Origin: Deltaproteobacteria bacterium
GTDB lineage: Bacteria; Myxococcota; B64-G9
NCBI GenBank assembly: GCA_030591445.1
Contig: JAUVBB010000009.1
Coordinates: 1 to 36,427, forward strand
Direction: 5' to 3'
Length of the DNA stretch: 36,427 nucleotides
Shown: positions 17,857 to 23,935 of the stretch, in pieces
Position numbering within the stretch: the first letter of the stretch is position 1
Layout of the letters: each line of letters begins with the position of its first letter
The notes under the pieces: model-generated
What the model saw: only the letters and a program-made list of their open reading frames with translations
Databases searched by the model: none
Told to the model about the DNA's origin: nothing
Made by a program: the position numbers and the translations under genes

Positions 17857-18317
17857 ACTGCGCCCAAATAAAACAAGATCTGCTGGCCCTGGCCGATGGC
17901 GAGTTATCGGCGCCGGAGGCCACCCGTCTGCAGGAGCATATTCAAAGCTGCGCCGATTGCCGCGCCGCCTATGAACAGTGGCAAAAAACCCTGCAAGCGC
18001 TAGCCAAGACGCCTGCCACCGAACCATCACCAGGCTTGAACCAACACTTCTTCGAGAAGCTCGATCAGGAGACCCAAGGTTCTTGGCTCCCTGCCTGGCT
18101 ACAAATTTTTCGAAAGCCCCCAGTTTTGGCCGGCGCCGGCGCACTGGTCGGCCTGGTACTGATCCTCTTGTGGCTGCAACCGGCCAGTCCTCCCGCCGAT
18201 CAATCAGAAGAAATGATCGCTCGGCACCTGGAGATGTTTGACGATTACGAAACCCTCCGCCAACTAGAACTCCTGGCCGACCTCGAATACATCGAGGCCC
18301 TGAGCGATGAGGTCTAA
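17853..18317 (+). CDS. Zinc-containing anti-sigma factor (ZAS type), membrane-anchored
   Basis: A 154-residue anti-sigma factor that should hold the upstream sigma factor inactive at the inner membrane. The N-terminal cytoplasmic zinc domain has Cys3 and the motif His29-xxx-Cys33-xx-Cys36 (HIQSCADC). One transmembrane helix is at about residues 89-110 (PPVLAGAGALVGLVLILLWL). A short periplasmic tail of about 44 residues ends in a leucine-rich helix, YETLRQLELLADLEYIEAL. That helix resembles part of the next gene product (LLQNLELLQKMDVVRDL), which suggests that the two exported segments may pair or compete. The start overlaps the sigma stop and the next gene starts four bases after the TAA. 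Confidence 0.9.
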   Translation: MNCAQIKQDLLALADGELSAPEATRLQEHIQSCADCRAAYEQWQKTLQALAKTPATEPSPGLNQHFFEKLDQETQGSWLPAWLQIFRKPPVLAGAGALVGLVLILLWLQPASPPADQSEEMIARHLEMFDDYETLRQLELLADLEYIEALSDEV

Positions 18318-18320
18318 ACG

Positions 18321-18557
18321 ATGGTTCGTTGGCTGAGCGCAATATTAATCATTTTGCTCCCGATCTTGGCATTTGCCGGAGAGCAAGAGAGCAAGAAGCT
18401 GGTTCAAATGGACGACAAGCAAAACAAAAAGCCCCTAGCCGCTTGGGAACGAGAAGTCATCGAGAACCTAGATCTCTTGCAGAACCTAGAATTGTTACAA
18501 AAAATGGATGTGGTCCGTGATCTGTCCATTCTGAAAAACGGTGGGAGTAAGTCATGA
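18321..18557 (+). CDS. Small exported leucine-rich protein of an ECF sigma operon
   Basis: A 78-residue protein. MVRWLSAILIILLPILAFAG is a signal peptide with cleavage near AFA-GE. The mature 58 residues are charged and probably helical, with ENLDLLQNLELLQKMDVVRD near the C-terminus. LELL at residues 56-59 aligns with LELL at residues 138-141 of the anti-sigma periplasmic tail. No named family was recognised. It lies between the anti-sigma and DUF3106 genes with a 4-base overlap on the right, so it is in the same transcript. A periplasmic accessory role in sigma control is inferred from position. Confidence 0.7.
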   Translation: MVRWLSAILIILLPILAFAGEQESKKLVQMDDKQNKKPLAAWEREVIENLDLLQNLELLQKMDVVRDLSILKNGGSKS

Positions 18558-19069
18558 AAACTCTATCCCCAGCATCCCTGGTCCTGTTGGCAACCCTGAT
18601 CCTGGCCGGAGCAGCCCCAGCCAAGGCGCAGGCCCCAGAACAAGCCCAGCCAGCCGCATCCTCGGACCTGCAAGAGCGCTGGAAATCCCTGAGCCCCGAG
18701 CAACGCCTGGCGCTGAAGCAAAAACTAGAGCAGTTCAAGGCCCTGCCCGCCGAACGCCGCCAACAATTGCGCAACCGCCTAAAAGAATTCCGCACCCTAC
18801 CCAGCGCCGAGAAGCAACGCCTACGCAAGAACTACCGCGCCTTCCAAAAACTCTCCTCCCGCGAGCAAGCCGTAATGCTAAAACGCTTCGACAAATGGCG
18901 CAAAATGCCCGAAAAAGACCGCAAACGCTTCCGCCGCCAAATGCGCCGCCTAGACCGCATGGACCCCGCCCAGCGCCAACGCTTCCAAAAGAAAATGCGC
19001 CGCTGGATGAAAATGTCCCCCAAAGAACGCGAAACCCTCCGCCACCGCAAACGCCGCCCGAGCAGGTAG
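18554..19069 (+). CDS. DUF3106 family exported basic protein
   Basis: A 171-residue protein with the signal peptide MKTLSPASLVLLATLILAGA...AKA-QA. The mature part is one long basic helical region with repeated phrases: WKSLSPEQRLALKQKLEQF, LPAERRQQLRNRLKEFRTLP and SAEKQRLRKNYRAFQKLSSR, typical of DUF3106. These resemble periplasmic Spy/CpxP-like or CnrX-like helical proteins in general character, but no metal site is clear. The last part is very rich in Arg/Lys/Met (MRRLDRMDPAQRQRFQKKMR). The ATG overlaps the preceding stop as ATGA. It is probably the last gene of the sigma operon and may act as the periplasmic sensor or effector. The function of the family is not established. Confidence 0.75.
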   Translation: MKTLSPASLVLLATLILAGAAPAKAQAPEQAQPAASSDLQERWKSLSPEQRLALKQKLEQFKALPAERRQQLRNRLKEFRTLPSAEKQRLRKNYRAFQKLSSREQAVMLKRFDKWRKMPEKDRKRFRRQMRRLDRMDPAQRQRFQKKMRRWMKMSPKERETLRHRKRRPSR

Positions 19070-19765
19070 CGCGCCAGAATCGCACGCGAGAGGCTGCTTG
19101 AAAAGTAGAGGGTAGCTCCTCCGTCCCCGGTTTCCCATCGAGAGAGTGGCCTTTGGCGGCATGATTTTTGCGGAGAGTAAAATAGGCTTTTGTCTCTTCG
19201 CGGAAATTCTAGAACTCACTATTATAAAAAGAGAATACTGAAATACAAGCAAAATTTGCGGAGTTTGCGGACTCCGGGAATTTACATAAATGATGATTCA
19301 CTTTCCGGATTTTCTGATGAATTACTTCTTACGAATCAGTGTTAGGGAAAATTCCCAAGGGTGAACATATCATCCGTATTGCAGCCAAAGAACTTGGCAA
19401 TCTTGAGGGCCAAGAAAAAGTGCCACCCACGGAGTGAGAAATTTTGACGCGCTTCAAAGGTGCGTCAATTCTATCATATTAGTATGTTAGGATTCTTGAT
19501 GGTGATGGAACACGCTAGATTTGGCGAAGTGGGTGGTACCTTTCGGGGCTGGGGTACCTTTCGGGGCTGGGCCGGGCTAAGGCCGCGGAGATCTTTGGGG
19601 AAAATTGGGGTGGAGGGTCGAGGAGAAAAAATGTAGGCTGTTTTGCGAGTTTATTCGGATTTAGCGATCAGAATCGGGCAATGGGGGACTCTATGGGGTG
19701 GAAGAAACAAAGCAAACCGACATCGCACCAGAGATGATCTAGCAATGCAAAGGGAGGAATGAACG
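19070..19765. other. Gene-poor repeat-rich interval before the TPR gene
   Basis: About 700 bases without a convincing gene. It holds a short CTCCGTCCCCGG copy (19118), a stem-loop GCGGAGAG/CTCTTCGC (19170-19201) and a perfect 6-bp stem CGGAGT/ACTCCG (19259-19276). There is also a 7-bp inverted pair TTGACGC/GCGTCAA near 19444-19468 and an 18-bp tandem repeat (19535-19570). A protein-like open stretch at 19321-19437 reads VLGKIPKGEHIIRIAAKELG before a TGA and lacks a start, so it may be a gene remnant. The makeup suggests decayed mobile or repeat DNA. Confidence 0.55.
19535..19570. repeat. Exact 18-bp tandem duplication
   Basis: GGTACCTTTCGGGGCTGG occurs twice head to tail (19535-19552 and 19553-19570). 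The left edge GGGTGGTACCTTT is an imperfect reverse complement of AAAAGTGCCACCC at 19416-19428, so the two could be ends of a small palindromic element. Confidence 0.85.
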
Positions 19766-21142
19766 ATGAGAATGATGGTGATTTTTCTGGGGTTGATGGT
19801 GATTGCTGCCGGCTGTGCGCACAAAAGTGGTTCCAAGGCGTTGCCGGTTACGCAGGGTGCTCAGGACGAGGGCGCAAAGGGCGCGGGGAGTGAATGGGAG
19901 ACTCTCGTAAAAGAATCCAATGAACGTAGTCAAATGGGAGAATATGACCTGGCTGTCGATCTCGGAAAAAAGGCTCTTGAATTGGCTGAGCGGAATGTTG
20001 GCTCCAATCACCCCGATGTGGCCACGAGCCTGAAAAACTTGGCCGATCTATACATGATCCAAGGCAAGCTCAAGAAGGCAGAGAAAACACACAGGCGTGC
20101 GCTGGCAATATGGGAGAAGGCACTGGGTCCAAATCATCCCAACGTGGCCACGAGTCTGAACAACCTGGCATTGGTCTATAAAACCCGAGGCAAGTATACC
20201 AAAGCTGAGCCGCTTTATATCCGCGCGGTGGCGATACGGGAGACTGTGCTTGGATTTGGCCATCCAGATGTGGCCACGAGCCTGAGCAACTTGGCTGAGT
20301 TATACAGAGCCCAAGGTAAATTCGACATAGCCGAGCCGCTTTACAAGCGATCGTTGATGATAAGGGAAAAGGCACTTGGGCCGAATCATTCAGATTTGGC
20401 AATCAGCCTGAACAACCTGGCTTTGCTATACAACGCCCAAGGTAAGTACGCCGAAGTCGAGTCGCTCTACAAGCGTTCGCTGGCAATATGGAAAAATGAG
20501 CTGGGGCCGGAGCATCCGTATGTGGCCGCGGGCCTGAATAATTTGGCTTCTCTCTACCACTCGCAAGGCAAGTACACAGAGGCCGAGCCACTTTACAAAC
20601 GTGCTCTGGCGATTGATGAGAAAGCTTTTGGTCCCAATCACCCAAATGTGGCCAGAGACCTGAACAACCTAGCTGAACTCTACCGTACCCAAAGCAAGTA
20701 CACGCAGGCCAAGACGATTTACCAGCACTCTTTGTCGATATGGGAAAAAACGTTGGGGCCGAATCATCCGAATGTGGCAACTAGTCTTAATAACCTGGCT
20801 CTTCTCCACTTTACCGAAGGCAAGTACACCGAGGCCGAGCTGCTCATCAATCGCTCGCTAGCGATTGATGAAAAAGCCCTTGGTCCTAATCATCCCTCAT
20901 TGGCAACAGGCATTAACAATCTGGCCACGCTCTATTTTGTCCAAGACAAGTTCGCTGAGGCAGAGCCTTTTTGCAATCGCGCTTTGGCGATACAGGAAAA
21001 GGCGTTGGGTCCAGATCATCCCGATGTGGCACAGAGCCTGGAGAATCTGGCGGCCCTGTATCGAAAAACGAACCGGGACAATGAAGCAGAGAAACTTGAG
21101 CAGCGGGTGGCGAGGATTCGGGCGAAGAGGAATGGCCGTTGA
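19766..21142 (+). CDS. Tetratricopeptide-repeat lipoprotein (42-residue kinesin-light-chain-type repeats)
   Basis: A 458-residue protein with the signal peptide and lipobox MVIAAGCAHKSG (Cys17 region), so probably an anchored lipoprotein. After a linker and one divergent helical pair (WETLVKESNERSQMGEYDLA) there are nine consecutive 42-residue repeats. Their consensus is GPNHPxVATSLNNLALLYxxQGKYxEAEPLYKRALAIxEKAL, of the TPR_12 or kinesin light chain type. The repeats form a superhelix for protein binding, and no catalytic domain is attached. GGGAGGAATGAACG before the ATG is a strong ribosome binding site. The repeats are similar in DNA too, so copy number could change by recombination. Just after the stop, the first part of the gene is partly repeated. 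Confidence 0.88.
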   Translation: MRMMVIFLGLMVIAAGCAHKSGSKALPVTQGAQDEGAKGAGSEWETLVKESNERSQMGEYDLAVDLGKKALELAERNVGSNHPDVATSLKNLADLYMIQGKLKKAEKTHRRALAIWEKALGPNHPNVATSLNNLALVYKTRGKYTKAEPLYIRAVAIRETVLGFGHPDVATSLSNLAELYRAQGKFDIAEPLYKRSLMIREKALGPNHSDLAISLNNLALLYNAQGKYAEVESLYKRSLAIWKNELGPEHPYVAAGLNNLASLYHSQGKYTEAEPLYKRALAIDEKAFGPNHPNVARDLNNLAELYRTQSKYTQAKTIYQHSLSIWEKTLGPNHPNVATSLNNLALLHFTEGKYTEAELLINRSLAIDEKALGPNHPSLATGINNLATLYFVQDKFAEAEPFCNRALAIQEKALGPDHPDVAQSLENLAALYRKTNRDNEAEKLEQRVARIRAKRNGR

Positions 21143-21177
21143 GAATGATGGTGATTTATCAGGGTTTGATGGTAGGG
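21140..21177 (+). pseudogene. Truncated copy of the 5' end of the TPR lipoprotein gene
   Basis: TGAGAATGATGGTGATTT at 21140-21157 is identical to 19767-19784, the start of the TPR gene, and similarity continues (…GGGTTTGATGGT against …GGGGTTGATGGT). In frame it reads MRMMVIYQGLMVG beside MRMMVIFLGLMVI of the intact gene. The similarity stops where the AAAATAACC repeat begins at 21182. It is most simply a second, tandem lipoprotein gene of which only the signal-peptide start remains. Confidence 0.65.
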
Positions 21178-21181
21178 GTTG

Positions 21182-21228
21182 AAAATAACCTCCGTCCTCG
21201 CCGACACGCTTCCGTCCCCGCCGACACC
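21182..21228. repeat. AAAATAACCTCCGTCC-type repeat, copy 2, with internal 20-bp duplication
   Basis: AAAATAACCTCCGTCCTCGC... (26 bases, 21182-21207) matches 21970-21995 at 24 of 26 positions. Within it CCTCCGTCCTCGCCGACACG is followed at 21209 by CTTCCGTCCCCGCCGACACC, a tandem 20-base unit with three changes. It lies directly after the truncated gene start. Confidence 0.7.
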
Positions 21229-21282
21229 CCCCCAAAGGGAAGATTCCCAAAGAACCCGGCTAACCTCGTCCTGTCCAATGAG

Positions 21283-21400
21283 TCACCCGGCAAGAGCCTT
21301 GAGTTTTTTCTTTGTGAGCAGGGCATCGAGGACTTTTTTGATGAGTTCCTTGTTCTCGGCGGGGGGGGGCGACTTCATGGAACATTTTGAGGAGCCATAA
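21283..21400 (-). pseudogene. Possible 3' fragment of an unknown gene
   Basis: On the minus strand this stretch reads PPPAENKELIKKVLDALLTK KKLKALAG and then stops, which looks like the C-terminus of a real helical protein. The longer frame starts inside the next gene at 21465 and is not credible as a whole. A run of nine G at 21361-21369 interrupts the segment and could mark a frameshift. No family was recognised, and the + strand frame here is low-complexity. Confidence 0.25.
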
Positions 21401-21409
21401 AGGACATTC

Positions 21410-21805
21410 ATGAAAGACATAAATCTAGAATTTGAGTTCTTGCTCAAGAATTTTGCAAGGCTCACACAAAAAGCTCAGAACCTTGAGTCACCTAATCCAG
21501 AAGATGACCAATTCATAAAGGCAGCAATGGTCGGGTTTTCTAAGTATTCTCGTACTGAGGAGTGGGCACAGGAGCATTATCGGTACATACAGTCTTACCG
21601 GATGGGAGATTACTCTGATACTTCCTTGGCTGTACTTCACGGAGAAAAAGCTGGCAAAGCCGCAGTGTTTGCTTGCTTGTGTCTTGGACTCCTTCTTGGA
21701 ATGTACCAAGCGGAAGAAATCTCAGATGAAGAGTTTAAAATTGCCGAGGCTCAGTTGCCTGGTTTTATGTTGATGAACACAGGCATCTTCTCTCACCCTG
21801 CATGA
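21410..21805 (+). CDS. Small acidic protein of unknown function
   Basis: A 131-residue protein, not recognised. It is acidic and mostly helical: the N-terminus is MKDINLEFEFLLKNFARLTQ, the centre has EEWAQEHYRYIQSYRMGDYS, and a hydrophobic stretch AAVFACLCLGLLLGMYQAEE could be a buried helix or a single membrane segment. No cysteine motif or catalytic pattern is visible. AAAGGA six bases before the ATG supports translation. Its base composition is lower in GC than the housekeeping block, which fits the accessory character of this interval. The domain organisation recalls small cytoplasmic immunity-like or DUF proteins, but this is only an impression. Confidence 0.55.
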   Translation: MKDINLEFEFLLKNFARLTQKAQNLESPNPEDDQFIKAAMVGFSKYSRTEEWAQEHYRYIQSYRMGDYSDTSLAVLHGEKAGKAAVFACLCLGLLLGMYQAEEISDEEFKIAEAQLPGFMLMNTGIFSHPA

Positions 21806-22153
21806 GTATCTACAACCGCTGAAATTCAGGGTTTGCCCGTCCTGTCCAAATACTCGGATGACCCCAAAACGGTGTCTGTCGCTCTCGTGACGCGACACGA
21901 GCCAGCCAAAAATCATGATTTCGATCGATTTTCGGACCGACGGCATTTACGTTCTTCATGGAAAGGTCTAAAATAACCTCCGTCCCCGACGACACCGACG
22001 ACATGCCCGACGACACGTTGTATTTGATCGCCTTAGCACTGAATGGATGTCGGGTTATTTCCGGATGAACAACTTTTTCTTTGTTTTGAAACCTTGATTG
22101 AGCTATCTTCCTTCGCGCGTTACTCAATCTAGATGAATCATGGAGGTGTCGGA
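21806..22153. other. Intergenic interval with repeat copy 3 and an inverted repeat
   Basis: About 350 bases without a gene. It contains the AAAATAACC-type repeat (21970-21995) followed by CGACGACAC-rich sequence to about 22018. The 7-bp inverted pair GATTGAG (22096-22102) and CTCAATC (22123-22129) sits upstream of the lipoprotein gene and could be an operator. No promoter hexamers of good quality were seen. Confidence 0.45.
21970..21995. repeat. AAAATAACCTCCGTCC-type repeat, copy 3
   Basis: AAAATAACCTCCGTCCCCGA and the next six bases differ from copy 2 (21182) at two positions. It is flanked on the right by GACGACACCGACGACATG, which repeats GACGACA. No transposase gene is next to any copy. 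Confidence 0.75.
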
Positions 22154-22897
22154 ATGCAAAGAAGAAAAGAATACTCAATTTGGGTGTTGTGGTTGGTTGT
22201 AGTAGTATCAGTCAGCCTGGTATTTGGATGTACCTCGATGGGGTTCGGATATGACCTGAAAGAGCTTAAGCGAAGCGTTACCTTCAAAACCCAATGCCCG
22301 GTAGATAAAATCAAAGTAGTAGAGGCGATGGAGGCAGGAGTTGGGCATTCGAAATTTAAATTGGATGTTTGCGGAAAGTCTCAAGACTGGAATCGCATGG
22401 GCAGTTCCTATTTTCAGGAAGGACATGGACCTTTGGATCCAGCTGCGCCCGTTCCCCAATCGAATGCCAAAAATCAAGAAATTAGAGCAGAGCCCCAAGC
22501 GATAGACTCCGAAACCAAGGTGGAACAATCTCAAGAATCGCAGCTAGCTTCTGTACCCCAGGAGCCCAAGCAATCCCAGGTTACCCCAGCCCGGACAATG
22601 CAGTCCAATGGTGATTGCTGTTGCTCTTTGGCCGATTATCAGTCGTTGCTTAAACGCGTGGCCGATCTTGAATTGAAAATCGCGGGGGAAAAGACCAACC
22701 TGGAACTGATTGAAGATCTGAAAGATCCTCGTGATATGGCATGGTCGCTAAGGTGCCAAGCGGCAAAAAAACTTGGGGAAAGGAAAGCCCGAGAGGCTAT
22801 TGTACCTCTGGAGCAAGTAATAGCATCGCCTGCCTTTAGCTCCTCCTTGAAAAGAGAGGCCCAGGCAGCACTGAACAAGATTCAAGGACAGTACTAG
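22154..22897 (+). CDS. Probable lipoprotein with HEAT-like C-terminus
   Basis: A 247-residue exported protein. MQRRKEYSIWVLWLVVVVSV...LVFGCTSMG is a lipoprotein signal with the lipobox VFGC. The first domain contains CPVDKIKVVEAM and VCGKSQDW, the paired CP...CG pattern of a small domain common in myxobacterial lipoproteins. A Gln/Glu/Pro-rich linker follows, then a CCC cluster (GDCCCSLADYQSL) beginning a coiled coil. The C-terminal helices (CQAAKKLGERKAREAIVPLE, LKREAQAALNKIQ) resemble one to two HEAT repeats. The start at 22154 has GGAGGT seven bases upstream; an ATG at 22133 is earlier but lacks a signal. Function is unknown. Confidence 0.65.
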   Translation: MQRRKEYSIWVLWLVVVVSVSLVFGCTSMGFGYDLKELKRSVTFKTQCPVDKIKVVEAMEAGVGHSKFKLDVCGKSQDWNRMGSSYFQEGHGPLDPAAPVPQSNAKNQEIRAEPQAIDSETKVEQSQESQLASVPQEPKQSQVTPARTMQSNGDCCCSLADYQSLLKRVADLELKIAGEKTNLELIEDLKDPRDMAWSLRCQAAKKLGERKAREAIVPLEQVIASPAFSSSLKREAQAALNKIQGQY

Positions 22898-23065
22898 CAG
22901 CTATGCTGTCGCGGGCATTGTCGACAGACAGGAACTCAGGGGTCTCTGGTTGTCTGGTTTTTACTCAAGAAAGAAAGCGAAAAAACCGCACAACATCACG
23001 AGACCCTAATCATGCCCAACATTTTCTTATGCACTAGAAGCCAAGGGAAGTTTTTTGGGGCGGGA

Positions 23066-23644
23066 TTATTGCCACGTTCCTTCGAATATGCAGCGGGTGT
23101 CGCCGCGGGAGCGGCATTCGGAGTGGACTACTTTCATGTTTTTGGCGCCGGCAAGTTCGAACATTCTGGCGAGATAGCCTTCTAGTTCTCGGCAGAAGAG
23201 TTCGTCTTTGAAGGGCATGTCGACCAGGGTGAGGGAGGCTTCGGTTTTGCTCTTGCGGTTGATGGTTACGGATCCAAAATTGAAAAATTGGCGCCAGTAA
23301 CTGGCCGCTTTCTCCATGAGGTAGCCGGGATTGGCCACGCGCATAAGCATTCGTTTGATGGTGGTGAGATCGCGCTCGGAGCGGAAGCGGCCGTGATCGG
23401 TCATGATGGATTTGTCGCCGTTGGCTAGATGCTCGACCAAACAGCGGTTGGTTCTTAGCCGGATTTGCATATCGATCCAGGCGATGGATACCGCGGTTTG
23501 TAGGGTTTCGCGCACTTCGGAGGGCACTTGATTTAGAAAAGATTCCCAACTCTCTTGGCCAAATCGATCTTTGATGAAATCCTTGATCGATCTGAAATAG
23601 ACACCCTTGGTTTGGTGCACTGGTTTTTCTGGTTCTGTTTTCAT
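23066..23644 (-). CDS. TIGR02265/DUF2378-type protein (myxobacterial family)
   Basis: A 192-residue cytoplasmic protein matching the TIGR02265 (DUF2378) pattern. It opens KGVYFRSIKDFIKDRFGQES, then IMTDHGRFRSERDLTTIKRM, ANPGYLMEKAASYWRQFFNF and ends HSECRSRGDTRCIFEGTW. The final Cys...GD..Cys.F...W resembles the end of V4R-like ligand-binding domains. The family is expanded in Myxococcales and its function is not established; small-molecule sensing is inferred. The open frame extends upstream to 23809, but that part covers a terminator and tRNA-like sequence, so the ATG at 23644 is preferred. It has no Shine-Dalgarno sequence, and a promoter 15-40 bases upstream would give an almost leaderless message. 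A second frame (23034-23735) over the same bases is a shadow. Confidence 0.7.
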   Translation of the reverse strand: MKTEPEKPVHQTKGVYFRSIKDFIKDRFGQESWESFLNQVPSEVRETLQTAVSIAWIDMQIRLRTNRCLVEHLANGDKSIMTDHGRFRSERDLTTIKRMLMRVANPGYLMEKAASYWRQFFNFGSVTINRKSKTEASLTLVDMPFKDELFCRELEGYLARMFELAGAKNMKVVHSECRSRGDTRCIFEGTWQ

Positions 23645-23658
23645 GGGGTAGTCGCTTA

Positions 23659-23687
23659 ATTGTACAGGAAATGGTTTCGCTTGTCTT
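23659..23687 (-). promoter_or_regulatory. Candidate sigma-70 promoter for the TIGR02265-type gene
   Basis: On the minus strand AAGACA (23682-23687) is followed after 17 bases by TACAAT (23659-23664). Transcription would begin about 8 bases before the ATG at 23644, which agrees with the lack of a ribosome binding site. Confidence 0.35.
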
Positions 23688-23713
23688 TCTTTTGTGCCGA
23701 TTGGCATTAAATG

Positions 23714-23749
23714 AAAAAAGGCTATGCCGAAGCAAAGCCTTTGTTTTTT
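23714..23749 (-). terminator. Intrinsic terminator, symmetric (works on either strand)
   Basis: The stem AAAGGCT (23717-23723) pairs with AGCCTTT (23736-23742), and an inner TGC-CGAA-GCA hairpin extends it past an A-A mismatch. T-runs follow on both strands (GTTTTTT on +, CTTTTTTC on -). No + strand gene ends nearby. On the minus strand it would end a transcript carrying the structured tRNA-like region at 23755-23935. Confidence 0.75.
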
Positions 23750-23754
23750 GTTTC

Positions 23755-23935
23755 GGCGTGCCCAGACAGCCGCGGGGTGCGAACCCCGACGGCGGTCCAG
23801 GTAGCCCACTGAGCTAGGTAGCGTAGAATGTTTTCATTCACGCTACGTTTACTCAGGTTTGTTCAACCATCGCCCACACCGCAAAGCGGCGGTGCACGAC
23901 GCTTGAATTACTGAAGCGTACTTACCTGACTTCAT
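23755..23935 (-). ncRNA. Candidate structured RNA with tRNA-like remnant
   Basis: Read on the minus strand, this stretch contains in order ACGCTT/AAGCGT and CCGC/GCGG stem-loops and a 12-bp hairpin with one bulge (GTAGCGT-GAATG-AAAA-CATTC-ACGCTAC, 23818-23846). Then come the tRNA-type A-box TAGCTCAGTGGG, about 19 bases, the T-arm GGGGTTCGCACCCC, and the terminator at 23714-23749. Relative to a tRNA, the anticodon arm is missing and the two acceptor sides do not pair, so it is not a functional tRNA. It may be a tRNA fragment left by an integration event or a small RNA. No expression evidence is available. Confidence 0.35.

Noticed and set aside
19972-21100. CRISPR array, because of regularly spaced repeats
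   Set aside because: The repeats are 126 bases, contiguous, in frame and encode TPR units; there are no spacers and no cas genes.
23034-23735. 233-residue minus-strand frame overlapping the TIGR02265-type gene
   Set aside because: Low-complexity Arg/His/Gln-rich translation typical of a shadow frame; the other frame matches a known family.
23755-23825. A complete tRNA gene on the minus strand (A-box and T-arm both present)
   Set aside because: The interval between A-box and T-arm is too short for an anticodon arm, and the 5' and 3' acceptor sequences do not pair. Kept only as a tRNA-like remnant.
23865-23935. Integron attC-like site (GC-rich hairpin with TTCAAGCG and GTTGAAC)
   Set aside because: No integrase and no cassette array in the window, and the core sites do not match the attC consensus pairs convincingly.
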